Part shown: positions 44,859 through 54,532 of the stretch, one piece after another
Layout: each line of letters opens with the position of its first letter
Position numbering within the stretch: position 1 is the first letter of the stretch
NCBI RefSeq assembly: GCF_041154455.1
Contig: NZ_AP028664.1
Location: forward strand, 310,001 to 374,000
Direction of reading: 5' to 3'
DNA: 64,000 nucleotides
Source: Variovorax sp. V213
GTDB lineage: Bacteria; Pseudomonadota; Gammaproteobacteria; Burkholderiales; Burkholderiaceae_C
Position numbers and translations under genes: made by a program
Notes under the pieces: generated by a model
Seen by the model: the letters and a program-made list of their open reading frames with translations, nothing else
Told to the model about the DNA's origin: nothing
Databases searched by the model: none

Positions 44859-45650
44859 TCAGGCAATGGCCGCTTCGGCCGGGGCAGACTGGGCAACGGC
44901 TGCCGGCGCGAAGGTGCCGCAGAACTGGTCCACCGTGGAGACCCAGCCGAAGAAGGTCTCGACGTTGTAGACCGACGCTTTCTGTATGGCCGCACCGCCG
45001 AGTTCGTGCGTCGCGTCTTCGAGCATCACGGCGAAATATTCGAGGTGGAACGCATCGCGCAGGGTCGATTCGACGCACACGTTGGTCGCGATGCCAGTGA
45101 ACACCAGGTGGCGGATGCCCCGCGAGCGCAGGGTGCTGTCGAGCGTGCTGTTGAAGAAGCCGCTGTAGCGCGTCTTGGGCACCACGATGTCGCCGGGCTG
45201 CGGCTTCATCTGGGCAATGAGCTCGTAGTCCCAGCCGCCCTTGGCGAGGAACTTGCCCTGCAGCTCGGGCCTGGCGCGCATGGTCTTGAGCGCGTTCGAC
45301 TTGTGCCAGTTGGGCGAGCCCGGGCCGCCCGCTTCGACGTAGGCGGCGTCCCATCCGTTCTGCAGAAACACGACCAGCATGCCGGCCGCGCGCGCCGCCG
45401 CAATGGTGCGCGCGATGTTGGCGATGGTGCCCTGCGCGCCTGAAATGTCGAAGCCCGCCGAGTCGACGTAGCCGCCGATCGATGCATAGGCGTTCTGCAT
45501 GTCGACGACGACGAGCGCCGAATCGGTGGCATGCAGCGCCAGCGGTTCGGGCCGCGCGGGCAGCACCAGCGGCGCGGGTGCGCCGGGCAGGCGCGGGGCA
45601 CCGACGGGCGTGGTCGAGGTGAGCGTGGTGTTGCGTGCGGGCGTGGCCAT
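44859..45650 (-). CDS. rutB: Ureidoacrylate amidohydrolase
   Basis: 263 residues, isochorismatase-like. The catalytic Asp is in ALVVVDMQNAYAS (~D50), the Lys in VVPKTRYSGFFNSTL, and the Cys in TGIATNVCVESTLRDAFH. It cleaves ureidoacrylate peracid or ureidoacrylate to aminoacrylate, CO2 and NH3. It lies 12 bp after rutA. The N-terminal ~30 residues are Pro/Thr-rich. Confidence 0.95.
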   Translation of the reverse strand: MATPARNTTLTSTTPVGAPRLPGAPAPLVLPARPEPLALHATDSALVVVDMQNAYASIGGYVDSAGFDISGAQGTIANIARTIAAARAAGMLVVFLQNGWDAAYVEAGGPGSPNWHKSNALKTMRARPELQGKFLAKGGWDYELIAQMKPQPGDIVVPKTRYSGFFNSTLDSTLRSRGIRHLVFTGIATNVCVESTLRDAFHLEYFAVMLEDATHELGGAAIQKASVYNVETFFGWVSTVDQFCGTFAPAAVAQSAPAEAAIA

Positions 45651-45662
45651 GCGCGTCTCCTC

Positions 45663-46775
<1,113 letters not shown>

Positions 46776-46877
46776 GCAGAAGCTCCTGTTGCGAGATCGC
46801 AGAGCCCTATGCATGGCCCGTGCCAATGCAAAAAGTTGTTTGAAATCAACAGCTTGAATGTTTTCATATGTATTTGT

Positions 46878-46894
46878 TTGACCATTTGGTCCAA
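46878..46894. promoter_or_regulatory. RutR operator upstream of rutA
   Basis: TTGACCA-TT-TGGTCCAA matches the RutR consensus TTGACCA-nn-TGGTCAA with one extra base in the right half. It sits 103 bp before rutA and about 100 bp before the divergent NTF2-like gene, and could control both. Confidence 0.8.
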
Positions 46895-46992
46895 AGTGGA
46901 GCAAGCGAACCGCCGCTGTTGCGGCAGTGCGGTGCATGCCGGACCAAAGCAGTGCAGCGTCCGAGTCACGGATCGCGCGGCAGAATCACGCC

Positions 46993-47445
46993 ATGCCCAA
47001 GACCCCACTCCGCGCCGCCGCGGCCATCGGCGGCACTGCCGATGACATCGAAGCGGCCTTCTATGAAGCGCTGCAGCGCGGCGATATCGACGCACTGATG
47101 GCCTGCTGGGCCGACGAGGACGAGGTGTTCTGCGTCCATCCGGGCGGGCCGCGGCTGGTCGGGGCCACGGCCATCCGCGCGGCTTTCGAGCAGATGTTCG
47201 GCAACGGCGCCATCCATGCGACGCCGGCGCGCGTGCGCAAGATCGAATCGCTCGCGAGCGCCGTGCACAACGTGCTCGAACGCATCGAGGTGCTCACCGC
47301 CGAAGGGCCCAAGCACGCCTTCGTGCTGGCCACCAACGTCTATCACAAGACCGTGGAAGGCTGGCGCCTGGTGGCCCACCATGCAAGCCCCGGCAGCGCG
47401 CGGGAGCCCAGCGACTCGAACGATCCACCGCAGACCCTGCACTGA
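46993..47445 (+). CDS. NTF2-like/SnoaL-type small protein
   Basis: 150 residues from the ATG at 46993. IEAAFYEALQRGDIDALMACWADEDEVFCVHPGGPRLVG with the closing VLATNVYHKTVEGWRLVAHHAS is the cone-shaped NTF2-like fold used by DUF4440/SnoaL proteins. These act as small-molecule isomerases, hydrolases or binding modules. It is divergent from rutA across the RutR operator and co-directional with the hydrolase gene (3-bp gap), so co-regulation with uracil breakdown is possible. Function unknown. Confidence 0.8.
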   Translation: MPKTPLRAAAAIGGTADDIEAAFYEALQRGDIDALMACWADEDEVFCVHPGGPRLVGATAIRAAFEQMFGNGAIHATPARVRKIESLASAVHNVLERIEVLTAEGPKHAFVLATNVYHKTVEGWRLVAHHASPGSAREPSDSNDPPQTLH

Positions 47446-47448
47446 CCG

Positions 47449-48522
47449 ATGCCCGCCGAAGCGCCCCCTTCACCCTCCATGAATTCGGCCATGGGCTACA
47501 TGGCGCCCCGCTGGCTGCCCGGCGGCAACCTGCAGACCATCTGGCCGGCGCTGTATGCCCGCCGCTTCGACGGGGCGGCGCCCTCGTACCGCCGTGAGCG
47601 CTGGACCGCGCCCGACGGCGACTTCATCGATGTGGATTTCGTCGATGCGGCCTTGCCCGGCCCGCAGCCGCTGCTGGTGCTGTTCCACGGGCTGGAGGGC
47701 TCTTCCCGCAGCCACTACGCGGAGGCGTTCGCCGCCTTTGCGGCCGCGCGCGGGATGGCCTTCGCGGTGCCGCATTTCAGGGGCTGCAGCGGCGAGATGA
47801 ACCTGGCGCCGCGCGCCTACCACTCGGGCGACTACGAAGAGATCGACTGGATCCTGCGGCGCATGCACGGCCAGCATGTGCTGCGCGGCGGCGGCCCGGT
47901 GCTGGCGGCGGGCGTCTCGCTCGGCGGCAACGCGCTGCTGCGCTGGGCCTGCGAGGCCGGCGAGACGGCCCGCGCCTCGGTCAATGCGGTGGCTTCGGTG
48001 TCTGCGCCGGTCGATCTGACGGCCGGCGGCGAGGCCATCGGCCGCGGCTTCAACCGGCTGGTCTACACGCGCATGTTCCTCTCGACCATGAAGCCCAAGG
48101 CGCTGGCCAAGCTGGCGCAGTTTCCCGGGCTGTTCGACCGCGAGCGGCTGCTTGCGGCGCGGGATCTCTATGCCTTCGACGACGTGTTCACCGCGCCGCT
48201 GCACGGCTTTCGCAACACCGACGACTACTGGGCGCGGGGTTCGTCCAAGCCGCACCTCCGTGCGATCCGCGTGCCCACGCTGGTGGTGAATGCGCTCAAC
48301 GATCCGTTCATTCCGGCCAGCAGCCTGCCCGGCCCCGGCGAGGTCGGCCCGTGCGTCACGCTGTGGCAACCCGCGCACGGCGGCCACGTGGGGTTTCCGC
48401 TGGGGGTGCCGCCGGGGCACGTGCGCGGCATGCCGGAGCGGGTGGGCGGCTGGCTCAGCCAGTTTGCAGCCCCCATTCCGCGCGCGGGCGAGCACAATAG
48501 CTTTCATGGACGACATCGTTAA
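47449..48522 (+). CDS. YheT-type alpha/beta hydrolase
   Basis: 357 residues. APRWLPGGNLQTIWPAL at the N-terminus and LLVLFHGLEGSSRSHYA are family hallmarks; the nucleophile elbow is AGVSLGGNALL, and the C-terminal GGHVGFP holds the catalytic histidine. Members are carboxylesterase-like enzymes of unknown substrate in most bacteria. The gene overlaps the next by 17 bp. Confidence 0.9.
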   Translation: MPAEAPPSPSMNSAMGYMAPRWLPGGNLQTIWPALYARRFDGAAPSYRRERWTAPDGDFIDVDFVDAALPGPQPLLVLFHGLEGSSRSHYAEAFAAFAAARGMAFAVPHFRGCSGEMNLAPRAYHSGDYEEIDWILRRMHGQHVLRGGGPVLAAGVSLGGNALLRWACEAGETARASVNAVASVSAPVDLTAGGEAIGRGFNRLVYTRMFLSTMKPKALAKLAQFPGLFDRERLLAARDLYAFDDVFTAPLHGFRNTDDYWARGSSKPHLRAIRVPTLVVNALNDPFIPASSLPGPGEVGPCVTLWQPAHGGHVGFPLGVPPGHVRGMPERVGGWLSQFAAPIPRAGEHNSFHGRHR

Positions 48523-49054
48523 ACAGGCGCTCGCCAAGTGGCCCAACGTGCCGCACTGCTACGGCTGGCTTGGCCTGGACGCGCGCGGCAACTGGTACAT
48601 GCGCGACGACCGCACGCAGGCCCTGGGGCCCTTCCCGGCAGAGAAGGGGTCGATGCTGCGGCACGAGAAGCTGATCGACTTCATCCAGCGCAATTACGAC
48701 CATGACGGGGAAGGCCAGTGGTTCTTCCAGAATGGGCCGCAGCGTGTCTACGTCGAGCTGGAGGCCGCGCCTTTCGTCTGGCGCGTTGCCGACGAGAAGG
48801 GCTTTGCCGTCACGGCCCACACGGGGCAGCCGGTCGACAGCATCACGGCGTGCCTGCTCGACGAGCAGGGCCGCCTCTACCTTGCCACGCCGCTCGGGCT
48901 CGGGCTGGTCCATACGCAGGACGTGGGCCTTGCGGCCGAAGCCGTGGAGCAGGGCCTGTGGACGCCCGAGGCGGTGCACGCGGGCGACTTGCCGCAGCGC
49001 TTCGGCCATGTGCTGAGCCCGGCGGCGCGCCGCCTTGCCGCGCTATCGAAATAG
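48506..49054 (+). CDS. Conserved proteobacterial hypothetical protein (DUF294x-type)
   Basis: 182 residues from the ATG at 48506. The opening KWPNVPHCYGWLGLDARGNWYMRD and the stretch HEKLIDFIQRNYDHDGEGQWFFQNGPQRVYVELE are strongly conserved in betaproteobacteria, as far as I recall under a DUF number near 2944; I cannot confirm the number. Soluble, no signal peptide. Overlaps the hydrolase gene and is followed by a strong terminator. Function unknown. Confidence 0.85.
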   Translation: MDDIVKQALAKWPNVPHCYGWLGLDARGNWYMRDDRTQALGPFPAEKGSMLRHEKLIDFIQRNYDHDGEGQWFFQNGPQRVYVELEAAPFVWRVADEKGFAVTAHTGQPVDSITACLLDEQGRLYLATPLGLGLVHTQDVGLAAEAVEQGLWTPEAVHAGDLPQRFGHVLSPAARRLAALSK

Positions 49055-49070
49055 CGGTCGCCCCTTGCGG

Positions 49071-49113
49071 CGCCCATGAAAAAGCCGGCTCGAAGCCGGC
49101 TTTTTCATGGGCG
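49071..49113. terminator. Bidirectional intrinsic terminator with perfect 20-bp arms
   Basis: CGCCCATGAAAAAGCCGGCT at 49071-49090, loop CGA, then its exact reverse complement at 49094-49113. The A/T-rich inner part gives a T tract on both strands. It ends the hydrolase operon (plus) and the cytochrome gene (minus). Confidence 0.92.
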
Positions 49114-49122
49114 GTGATGCGC

Positions 49123-49737
49123 TTACTTGCTTGCGCTGGCCGCGGGTGCGGCTGCCGAGGCAGCGCCGTTGGCGGGAGCCGCTGCCGCCGCGGGACGGTC
49201 GGGCACCGGGAACTTGGCGCCGCCGGCGTTGGCCATATAGACCACGGCACGGCCGATTTCGAGGTCTTCGAAGTCGCCACCGCCCTGGGCCGGCATGGCG
49301 CCCTTGCCATGCAGCGCATGGTCGAGCAGCGTCTCGTAGCCTTGGCCGATGCGGGGGCCCCAGGCCGCGGCGTCGTTCAGGTGGGGTGCGCCGGGAATAC
49401 CGGGCGCGCCGTGGCAAGCCGCGCACTGCGCCTTGAAAACGGCGTCGCCGGCTGCGAGCGGGCGGTTGGCATCGCGGATCTCGATGGCACCGACCTTCTT
49501 GAGCCGCTCGGCCACTTCGCGGTCGCGCGCATCCTTGGAGACGCCGTAGAGCGCCATGTTGTCGCCCTGGGCGGTGCCCGCGGGCTTGGTGTCCGAAACC
49601 ACATAGGCCACGAGGCCGACGATGATCAGGATGGGTACAACGAAGGAGAAAAATACCGCGAGCAGCAGTTGCCTCGGGTTCTTGATCGGGCCGGAGTGGG
49701 CGTCTTCTGTGGCCTGGTAATGCGGGTCTGCGCTCAT
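49123..49737 (-). CDS. Membrane-anchored c-type cytochrome (cytochrome c5-like)
   Basis: 204 residues from the ATG at 49737 with GAGGA upstream. One N-terminal membrane helix (about 26-47) anchors a periplasmic haem domain with a single CAACH motif (residues 105-109) and a probable axial Met in GKGAMPAQGGGDFED. The C-terminal ~30 residues are Ala/Pro-rich. Layout resembles betaproteobacterial cytochrome c5 proteins that pass electrons to terminal oxidases. Single-gene unit. Confidence 0.9.
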   Translation of the reverse strand: MSADPHYQATEDAHSGPIKNPRQLLLAVFFSFVVPILIIVGLVAYVVSDTKPAGTAQGDNMALYGVSKDARDREVAERLKKVGAIEIRDANRPLAAGDAVFKAQCAACHGAPGIPGAPHLNDAAAWGPRIGQGYETLLDHALHGKGAMPAQGGGDFEDLEIGRAVVYMANAGGAKFPVPDRPAAAAAPANGAASAAAPAASASK

Positions 49738-49790
49738 TGGCGTCCTCAATAACGGGGGCTCGTCGGGGGGCTTTTTCGAATCAACCGGCG

Positions 49791-49796
49791 ATTATA
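49791..49796 (-). promoter_or_regulatory. Putative -10 box for the cytochrome c gene
   Basis: TATAAT on the minus strand, 53 bp before the cytochrome ATG. No convincing -35 is visible; the upstream sequence is occupied by a hairpin. Weak call. Confidence 0.3.
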
Positions 49797-49831
49797 GAGA
49801 GGCCCTCCGCCCAAAGGACGGAAGGCCTCTC
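49797..49831. repeat. 16-bp imperfect hairpin in the cytochrome/efflux gap
   Basis: GAGAGGCCCTCCGCCC pairs with GGACGGAAGGCCTCTC across AAA, with two C/A-type mismatches. It lies downstream of the outer-membrane efflux gene and may end that operon, although there is no T tract on the minus strand. Confidence 0.5.
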
Positions 49832-49852
49832 CGCGATGCTTCGATGCAACGA

Positions 49853-49941
49853 GCTCAGCCCAGTGCACCCGCGGAACCGGCTTTGCCGGCCCGCCGGGTG
49901 CGCCCCCCGGTGGGGGAGGGCGCCGAAGGCGCTTCGGGGGG
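49853..49941. repeat. 89-bp dispersed repeat, copy A
   Basis: It matches 63912-64000 over 89 bp with about four differences and no gaps. Internal stems include CCGGC-TTT-GCCGG, CCCCC-CGGT-GGGGG and CCGAAG-GCG-CTTCGG, so the RNA could fold into several hairpins. It sits immediately after the stop of the outer-membrane efflux gene. Confidence 0.9.
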
Positions 49942-49943
49942 CG

Positions 49944-51359
49944 TCAACCAGCCTTCGCCCAGCCGCCACCCAGTGTCTTGTAGAGCGTGACCTGGTTCTG
50001 CAGCTGCAGGAGCCGCGTGGTGACGGCCGATTGCTGCGCCGTGTAGAGCGAACGCTGCGCATCGAGCAGGTCCAGCGCGCTCGCGATGCCGTTGCGGTAG
50101 CGCATGTCGGAGAGCCGGAAGCGCACGGCCTCGGCATCGGCCTGCGCGCGCTGCGCACGCACCTGCTCGCCCAGCGTGGCGCGGCCGGCCAGGGCATCCG
50201 CCACTTCGCGGAACGCGGTCTGGATCGACTTCTCGTATTGCGCCACGGCAATTTCGCGCCCGGCCTTGGCCGAGTCGAGCGTGGCCCTGTTGCGGCCCGC
50301 GTCGAAGATCGGCAGCGTGACCGAGGGCGCGAACGACCAGGCCTTGGAGCCGCTGTCGAACAGGCCCGAGAACTCGCTGCTCGCGGTGCCGAGCGTCGTG
50401 GTCAGCGACACGCGCGGGAAGAAGTTGGCGCGCGCCGCGCCGATGTTGGCGTTGGCCGCGATCAGCTGCTGCTCGGCGGCGCGGATGTCGGGCCGCTCGG
50501 CCAGCAGGTCGGAGGGCAGGCCGGCCGGCACGTCGGGCATCGGCTTGACGCTGTCCAGCCCCTTGATGCCGCCCGCGGTGGCGTCGGCGGGAACCGGCGC
50601 GCCCAGCAGCAGGGCGAGCGCGTTCTCGTCCTGCATGCGCGTGCGCTGCTGCTGCGCATAAGAGGCGCGCGCGGTTTCGGCGAGCGAGTTGGCGGCCTGG
50701 AAGTCGAGCTCGGACGAAACGCCGTTGTCGAAGCGCATCTTGGTCAGGCGCACCGATTCTTCGCGCGTGACCAGGGTCTGGCGCGTGAGTTCGAGCAGTT
50801 CGTCGTCGGCAATCAGCGTGAGCCAGCCGGTGGCAACCGCCGCGATCAGGCTCACCTGCGCGGCCTTGCGCGATTCCTCGGTGGCCAGGTATTGCGCCAG
50901 CGCCTGGTCCTTCAGTGCGCGGATGCGGCCGAAGAAGTCGATCTCCCAGGCGGTGACGCCCAGGTTGACGCTGTACTGGGACGACACGCTGCCCACGCTG
51001 CTGTCGAAGGCCTGGTAGGGGTTGGGGCTGGAGCGCGATCCGCTGCCCGTGAGGCCGACCGCCGGGAACAGCGACGAGCGCTGGATCTGGAACTGCGCGC
51101 GCGCCTGCTCGATGTTGAGCACCGAGACCCGCAGGTCGCGGTTGTTCTCGAGCGCGGTGCGGATCAATCCATTCAGGCGCGGATCGGTAAAGAAGTCTTC
51201 CCACGGCACGGCCGCCGCGGCCTGGCCAGCCGGCTGCACCGGATCGCCCGGAAAGGTGGTCGGCACCGGCGCCGCGGGGCGCTCGTAGGTCGGAATCAGC
51301 GAGCAGCCGGCCAGCAGCATTGCCGCGGCCAGGGCTGTGGGAATCAGTTTCTTAGTCAT
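49944..51359 (-). CDS. Outer-membrane efflux lipoprotein (OprM/NodT type)
   Basis: 471 residues from the ATG at 51359. The lipobox LLAGC has the lipidated Cys around residue 19. Two repeated OEP domains follow: WEDFFTDPRLNGLIRTALENNRDLRV and VGLTGSGSRSSPN in the first half, and ERPDIRAAEQQLIAANANIGAARANFFPRVSL in the second. Forms the trimeric exit duct of the RND pump. Overlaps the RND transporter stop by 8 bp. The 89-bp repeat follows directly. Confidence 0.93.
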   Translation of the reverse strand: MTKKLIPTALAAAMLLAGCSLIPTYERPAAPVPTTFPGDPVQPAGQAAAAVPWEDFFTDPRLNGLIRTALENNRDLRVSVLNIEQARAQFQIQRSSLFPAVGLTGSGSRSSPNPYQAFDSSVGSVSSQYSVNLGVTAWEIDFFGRIRALKDQALAQYLATEESRKAAQVSLIAAVATGWLTLIADDELLELTRQTLVTREESVRLTKMRFDNGVSSELDFQAANSLAETARASYAQQQRTRMQDENALALLLGAPVPADATAGGIKGLDSVKPMPDVPAGLPSDLLAERPDIRAAEQQLIAANANIGAARANFFPRVSLTTTLGTASSEFSGLFDSGSKAWSFAPSVTLPIFDAGRNRATLDSAKAGREIAVAQYEKSIQTAFREVADALAGRATLGEQVRAQRAQADAEAVRFRLSDMRYRNGIASALDLLDAQRSLYTAQQSAVTTRLLQLQNQVTLYKTLGGGWAKAG

Positions 51360-54300
51360 GTGCTTTTTCCTCCGTGATGCCGGCAGCTTCTGCATGCCGC
51401 TTGTCAGCTTCATGCTGGCGTGCACTGCCCTTGAACAGGCTGCGCACCACCACGAAGAACACCGGCACGAAGATCACGGCCAGCGCCGTGCCCGTCACCA
51501 TGCCGCCGAGCACACCCGTGCCGATGGCGCGCTGGCTGGCGGAGCCGGCGCCCGAGGCGAGCACCAGCGGCACCACGCCGAGGCCGAAGGCCAGCGAGGT
51601 CATGACGATTGGCCGGAACCGCAGGTGGGCCGCGGCCAGGGCCGATTCGATGATGCCCTTGCCCTGCGCCTGCAGGTCCTTCGCGAACTCGATGATCAGG
51701 ATCGCGTTCTTCGCCGAGAGGCCGATGATGGTGATCAGCCCCACCTGGAAGTACACGTCGTTCGAGTAGGCGCGCAGCATCGTCGCCAGCAGCACGCCCA
51801 GCACGCCCAGCGGCACCACCAGGATCACCGACAGCGGGATCGACCAGCTCTCGTACAGCGCGGCCAGGCACAGGAACACCGCCAGGATCGCGAAGCCGTA
51901 CAGCACGATGGCCTGCGAACCCGCCAGCTTTTCTTCGCGCGACTGGCCCGTCCATTCGAAGCCGAAGCCCTGCGGCAGCTGGGCGGCGAGCTTTTCCATC
52001 TCGGCCATGGCGGCGCCCGTGCTGAAGCCCGCGGCGGCGTCGCCGCTGATGCGGATCGCGGGATAGCCGTTGTAGCGCACCGTCTGCGTGGCGCCCTTGA
52101 CCCACTTGGTGGTGGCAAAGGCCGACAGCGGCACCGGCTGGCCCTGCGTGTTGCTGGCGTTCAGCTTCAGCAGGTCGTCCGGCTGCATGCGCGCCGGCGC
52201 ATCGGCCTGCACCACCACGCGCTGCAGGCGGCCGCGGTTCGGAAAGTCGTTGATGTAGCTCGAACCCAGGCCGGTCGACAGCGTGGCGTTGATCGCGTCG
52301 AAGGTCACGCCCAGGGCGTTCGCCTTGTCGCGGTCGATGTCGATCTGCAGCTGCGGCGCGTCTTCCAGGCCGTCGGGGCGCACCTGCGACAGGATCTTGC
52401 TCTGCCCGGCCATGCCCAGCAGCTGGTTGCGCGCATTGATGAGCGCCTCGTGGCCCGCGCCCGAGCGGTCCTGCAGGCGGAAGCTGAAGCCGCTGGCATT
52501 GCCCAGTTCAGGAATGGGCGGCGGACTCAGCGGGTAGATGAAGGCGTCGCGGATGCCCGAGAGCGCACCGAAGGCGCGGCCCGCAAGGGCGCTGGCCGAG
52601 TGGGCCGGGTCCTTGCGTTCTTCCCAGTCCTTCAGCGTCACGAAGGCAAGGCCCGCGTTCTGGCCCTGGCCCGAGAAGCTGAAGCCCATGACGCCCACCA
52701 TGCTCTGCACTTCGGGCTGCTTCAGGATGAAGTTCTCGACCTGCTGCATGACCGCCAGCGATCGCTCCTGCGTGGCGCCCGGGGGCAACTGCACGTTCAC
52801 GATGATGTTGCCCTGGTCTTCCGCCGGCAGGAACGAGCTTGGCAGGCGCATGTAGGTGAACACCACCGCGCCGATGATCGCCACGTAGATGATCAGGTAG
52901 CGCGCGGCGCGGCGCAGGATGCGCGCGACCAGGCCTTCATAGCCCTTGGCGGTGCGCGTGAAGCCGCGGTTGAACCAGCCGAAGAAGCCGGTCTTTTCGT
53001 GGTGGTGGCCGGCTTCTACGGGCTTGAGCAGCGTGGCGCACAGGGCAGGCGTGAGCGACAGCGCCATGAAGGCCGAGAAGGCGATCGAGGTCACCATCAC
53101 CGCCGAGAACTGGCGGTAGATGTTGCCGGTCGAGCCCGCAAAGAACGCCAGCGGCACGAACACCGAGATCAGCACCACGGTCACGCCGATGATGGCGCCC
53201 GAGATCTGCTTCATGGCCTTGCGCGTGGCTTCGAGCGGCGAGAGCCCCTCTTCGCTCATGATGCGCTCGACGTTCTCGACCACCACGATGGCGTCGTCCA
53301 CCACGATACCGATCACCAGCACCATGCCGAACATGGTCAGCACGTTGATCGAGAAGCCCAGCGCGAGCAGCGAAGCGAACGTGCCCAAGAGCGCAATGGG
53401 CACCACGATGGTCGGGATGATCGTGTAGCGCCAGTTCTGCAGGAACAGGAACATCACCACGAACACCAGCGCCACGGCTTCGAGCAGCGTCTTGACCACT
53501 TCGGTGATGGAGATCTGCACGAAGCGCGAGCTGTCGTACGGAATGGTCCACTTCACGCCCTGCGGGAAGAAGCGCTCGAGCTCGGTCATCTTGGCGCGGA
53601 TCGCCTTGGCCGATTGAAGCGCGTTGCCATTGGGCGTGGGCTGCACGCCAATGCCGACCGCGGGCACGCCATTCAGGCGTGCCGAGGTGGCATAAGACTG
53701 CCCGCCAAGCTCGACCCGCGCCACGTCTTTCAGCCGCACGGCCGAGCCGTCGGTGTTGGCCCGCAGAATGATGTTCTTGAACTGCTCCACATTGGCGAGC
53801 TGGCCGTTCACCACCACCGTGGCCGCAATGGCCTGGCCGGGGATGTTGGGCAGGTCGCCGATGGAGCCCGAGGACACCTGGGCGTTCTGCGCGCGAATGG
53901 CGTTGTTCACGTCGGTGGCCGACAGGTTGAAGCCCTGCAGCTTGGCCGGATCGACCCAGATGCGCATGGCGTTCTCGGTGCCGAACAGCTGGGCCTGGCC
54001 CACGCCCACCACGCGCTGCAGCTCGGGCACGATGTTGCGCGCGGCATAGTCGCCGAGCGCCACCGGGGGGAAGTCCGGGTTGTCCGAAGACAGCATCGCG
54101 AACAGCAGGAAGTTGTTGCGCGCCTTGTCCACGCGCACGCCCTGCTGCGTCACGGCCGCCGGCAGGCGCGGCGTGGCGCGCGAGAGCCGGTTCTGCACAT
54201 CCACCTGCGCCAGGTCGGGGTTGGTGCCGGCCTGGAAGCTGATGGTGATGGTGCCCGTGCCGTCGGCCTGGGCCACCGATTCCATATAGATGAGGCCCGG

Positions 54301-54516
54301 CGAGCCGTTCATCTCGCGCTCGACGACGGACAGCACGCTGTCCTCCAGAGTCTGGGCCGAGGCGCCGGGGTAGGCGACGTTGATCACGATGGCCGGTGGT
54401 GCCACCGGCGGGTACTGCGAGATCGGCAGCTGGGTGATGGCGACGCCGCCCATCACCAGGATGAACAGCGCAATCACCCAGGCGAAGATCGGTCGGTCGA
54501 TAAAGAATTTGGCCAT
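51352..54516 (-). CDS. RND multidrug efflux transporter (AcrB/MexB type, HAE1)
   Basis: 1054 residues from the ATG at 54516. MAKFFIDRPIFAWVIALFILVMGG is the HAE1 start. Proton-relay aspartates are in GIVVDDAIVVVENVERIM (TM4), and the duplicated half carries GLSAKNAILIIEFAKDL. Twelve membrane helices and two large periplasmic loops are expected. Exports hydrophobic drugs and other compounds using the proton gradient. Middle gene of the MFP-RND-OMF operon. Confidence 0.96.
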   Translation of the reverse strand: MAKFFIDRPIFAWVIALFILVMGGVAITQLPISQYPPVAPPAIVINVAYPGASAQTLEDSVLSVVEREMNGSPGLIYMESVAQADGTGTITISFQAGTNPDLAQVDVQNRLSRATPRLPAAVTQQGVRVDKARNNFLLFAMLSSDNPDFPPVALGDYAARNIVPELQRVVGVGQAQLFGTENAMRIWVDPAKLQGFNLSATDVNNAIRAQNAQVSSGSIGDLPNIPGQAIAATVVVNGQLANVEQFKNIILRANTDGSAVRLKDVARVELGGQSYATSARLNGVPAVGIGVQPTPNGNALQSAKAIRAKMTELERFFPQGVKWTIPYDSSRFVQISITEVVKTLLEAVALVFVVMFLFLQNWRYTIIPTIVVPIALLGTFASLLALGFSINVLTMFGMVLVIGIVVDDAIVVVENVERIMSEEGLSPLEATRKAMKQISGAIIGVTVVLISVFVPLAFFAGSTGNIYRQFSAVMVTSIAFSAFMALSLTPALCATLLKPVEAGHHHEKTGFFGWFNRGFTRTAKGYEGLVARILRRAARYLIIYVAIIGAVVFTYMRLPSSFLPAEDQGNIIVNVQLPPGATQERSLAVMQQVENFILKQPEVQSMVGVMGFSFSGQGQNAGLAFVTLKDWEERKDPAHSASALAGRAFGALSGIRDAFIYPLSPPPIPELGNASGFSFRLQDRSGAGHEALINARNQLLGMAGQSKILSQVRPDGLEDAPQLQIDIDRDKANALGVTFDAINATLSTGLGSSYINDFPNRGRLQRVVVQADAPARMQPDDLLKLNASNTQGQPVPLSAFATTKWVKGATQTVRYNGYPAIRISGDAAAGFSTGAAMAEMEKLAAQLPQGFGFEWTGQSREEKLAGSQAIVLYGFAILAVFLCLAALYESWSIPLSVILVVPLGVLGVLLATMLRAYSNDVYFQVGLITIIGLSAKNAILIIEFAKDLQAQGKGIIESALAAAHLRFRPIVMTSLAFGLGVVPLVLASGAGSASQRAIGTGVLGGMVTGTALAVIFVPVFFVVVRSLFKGSARQHEADKRHAEAAGITEEKAHD

Positions 54517-54532
54517 GCGGGCGCGCTCCTGA

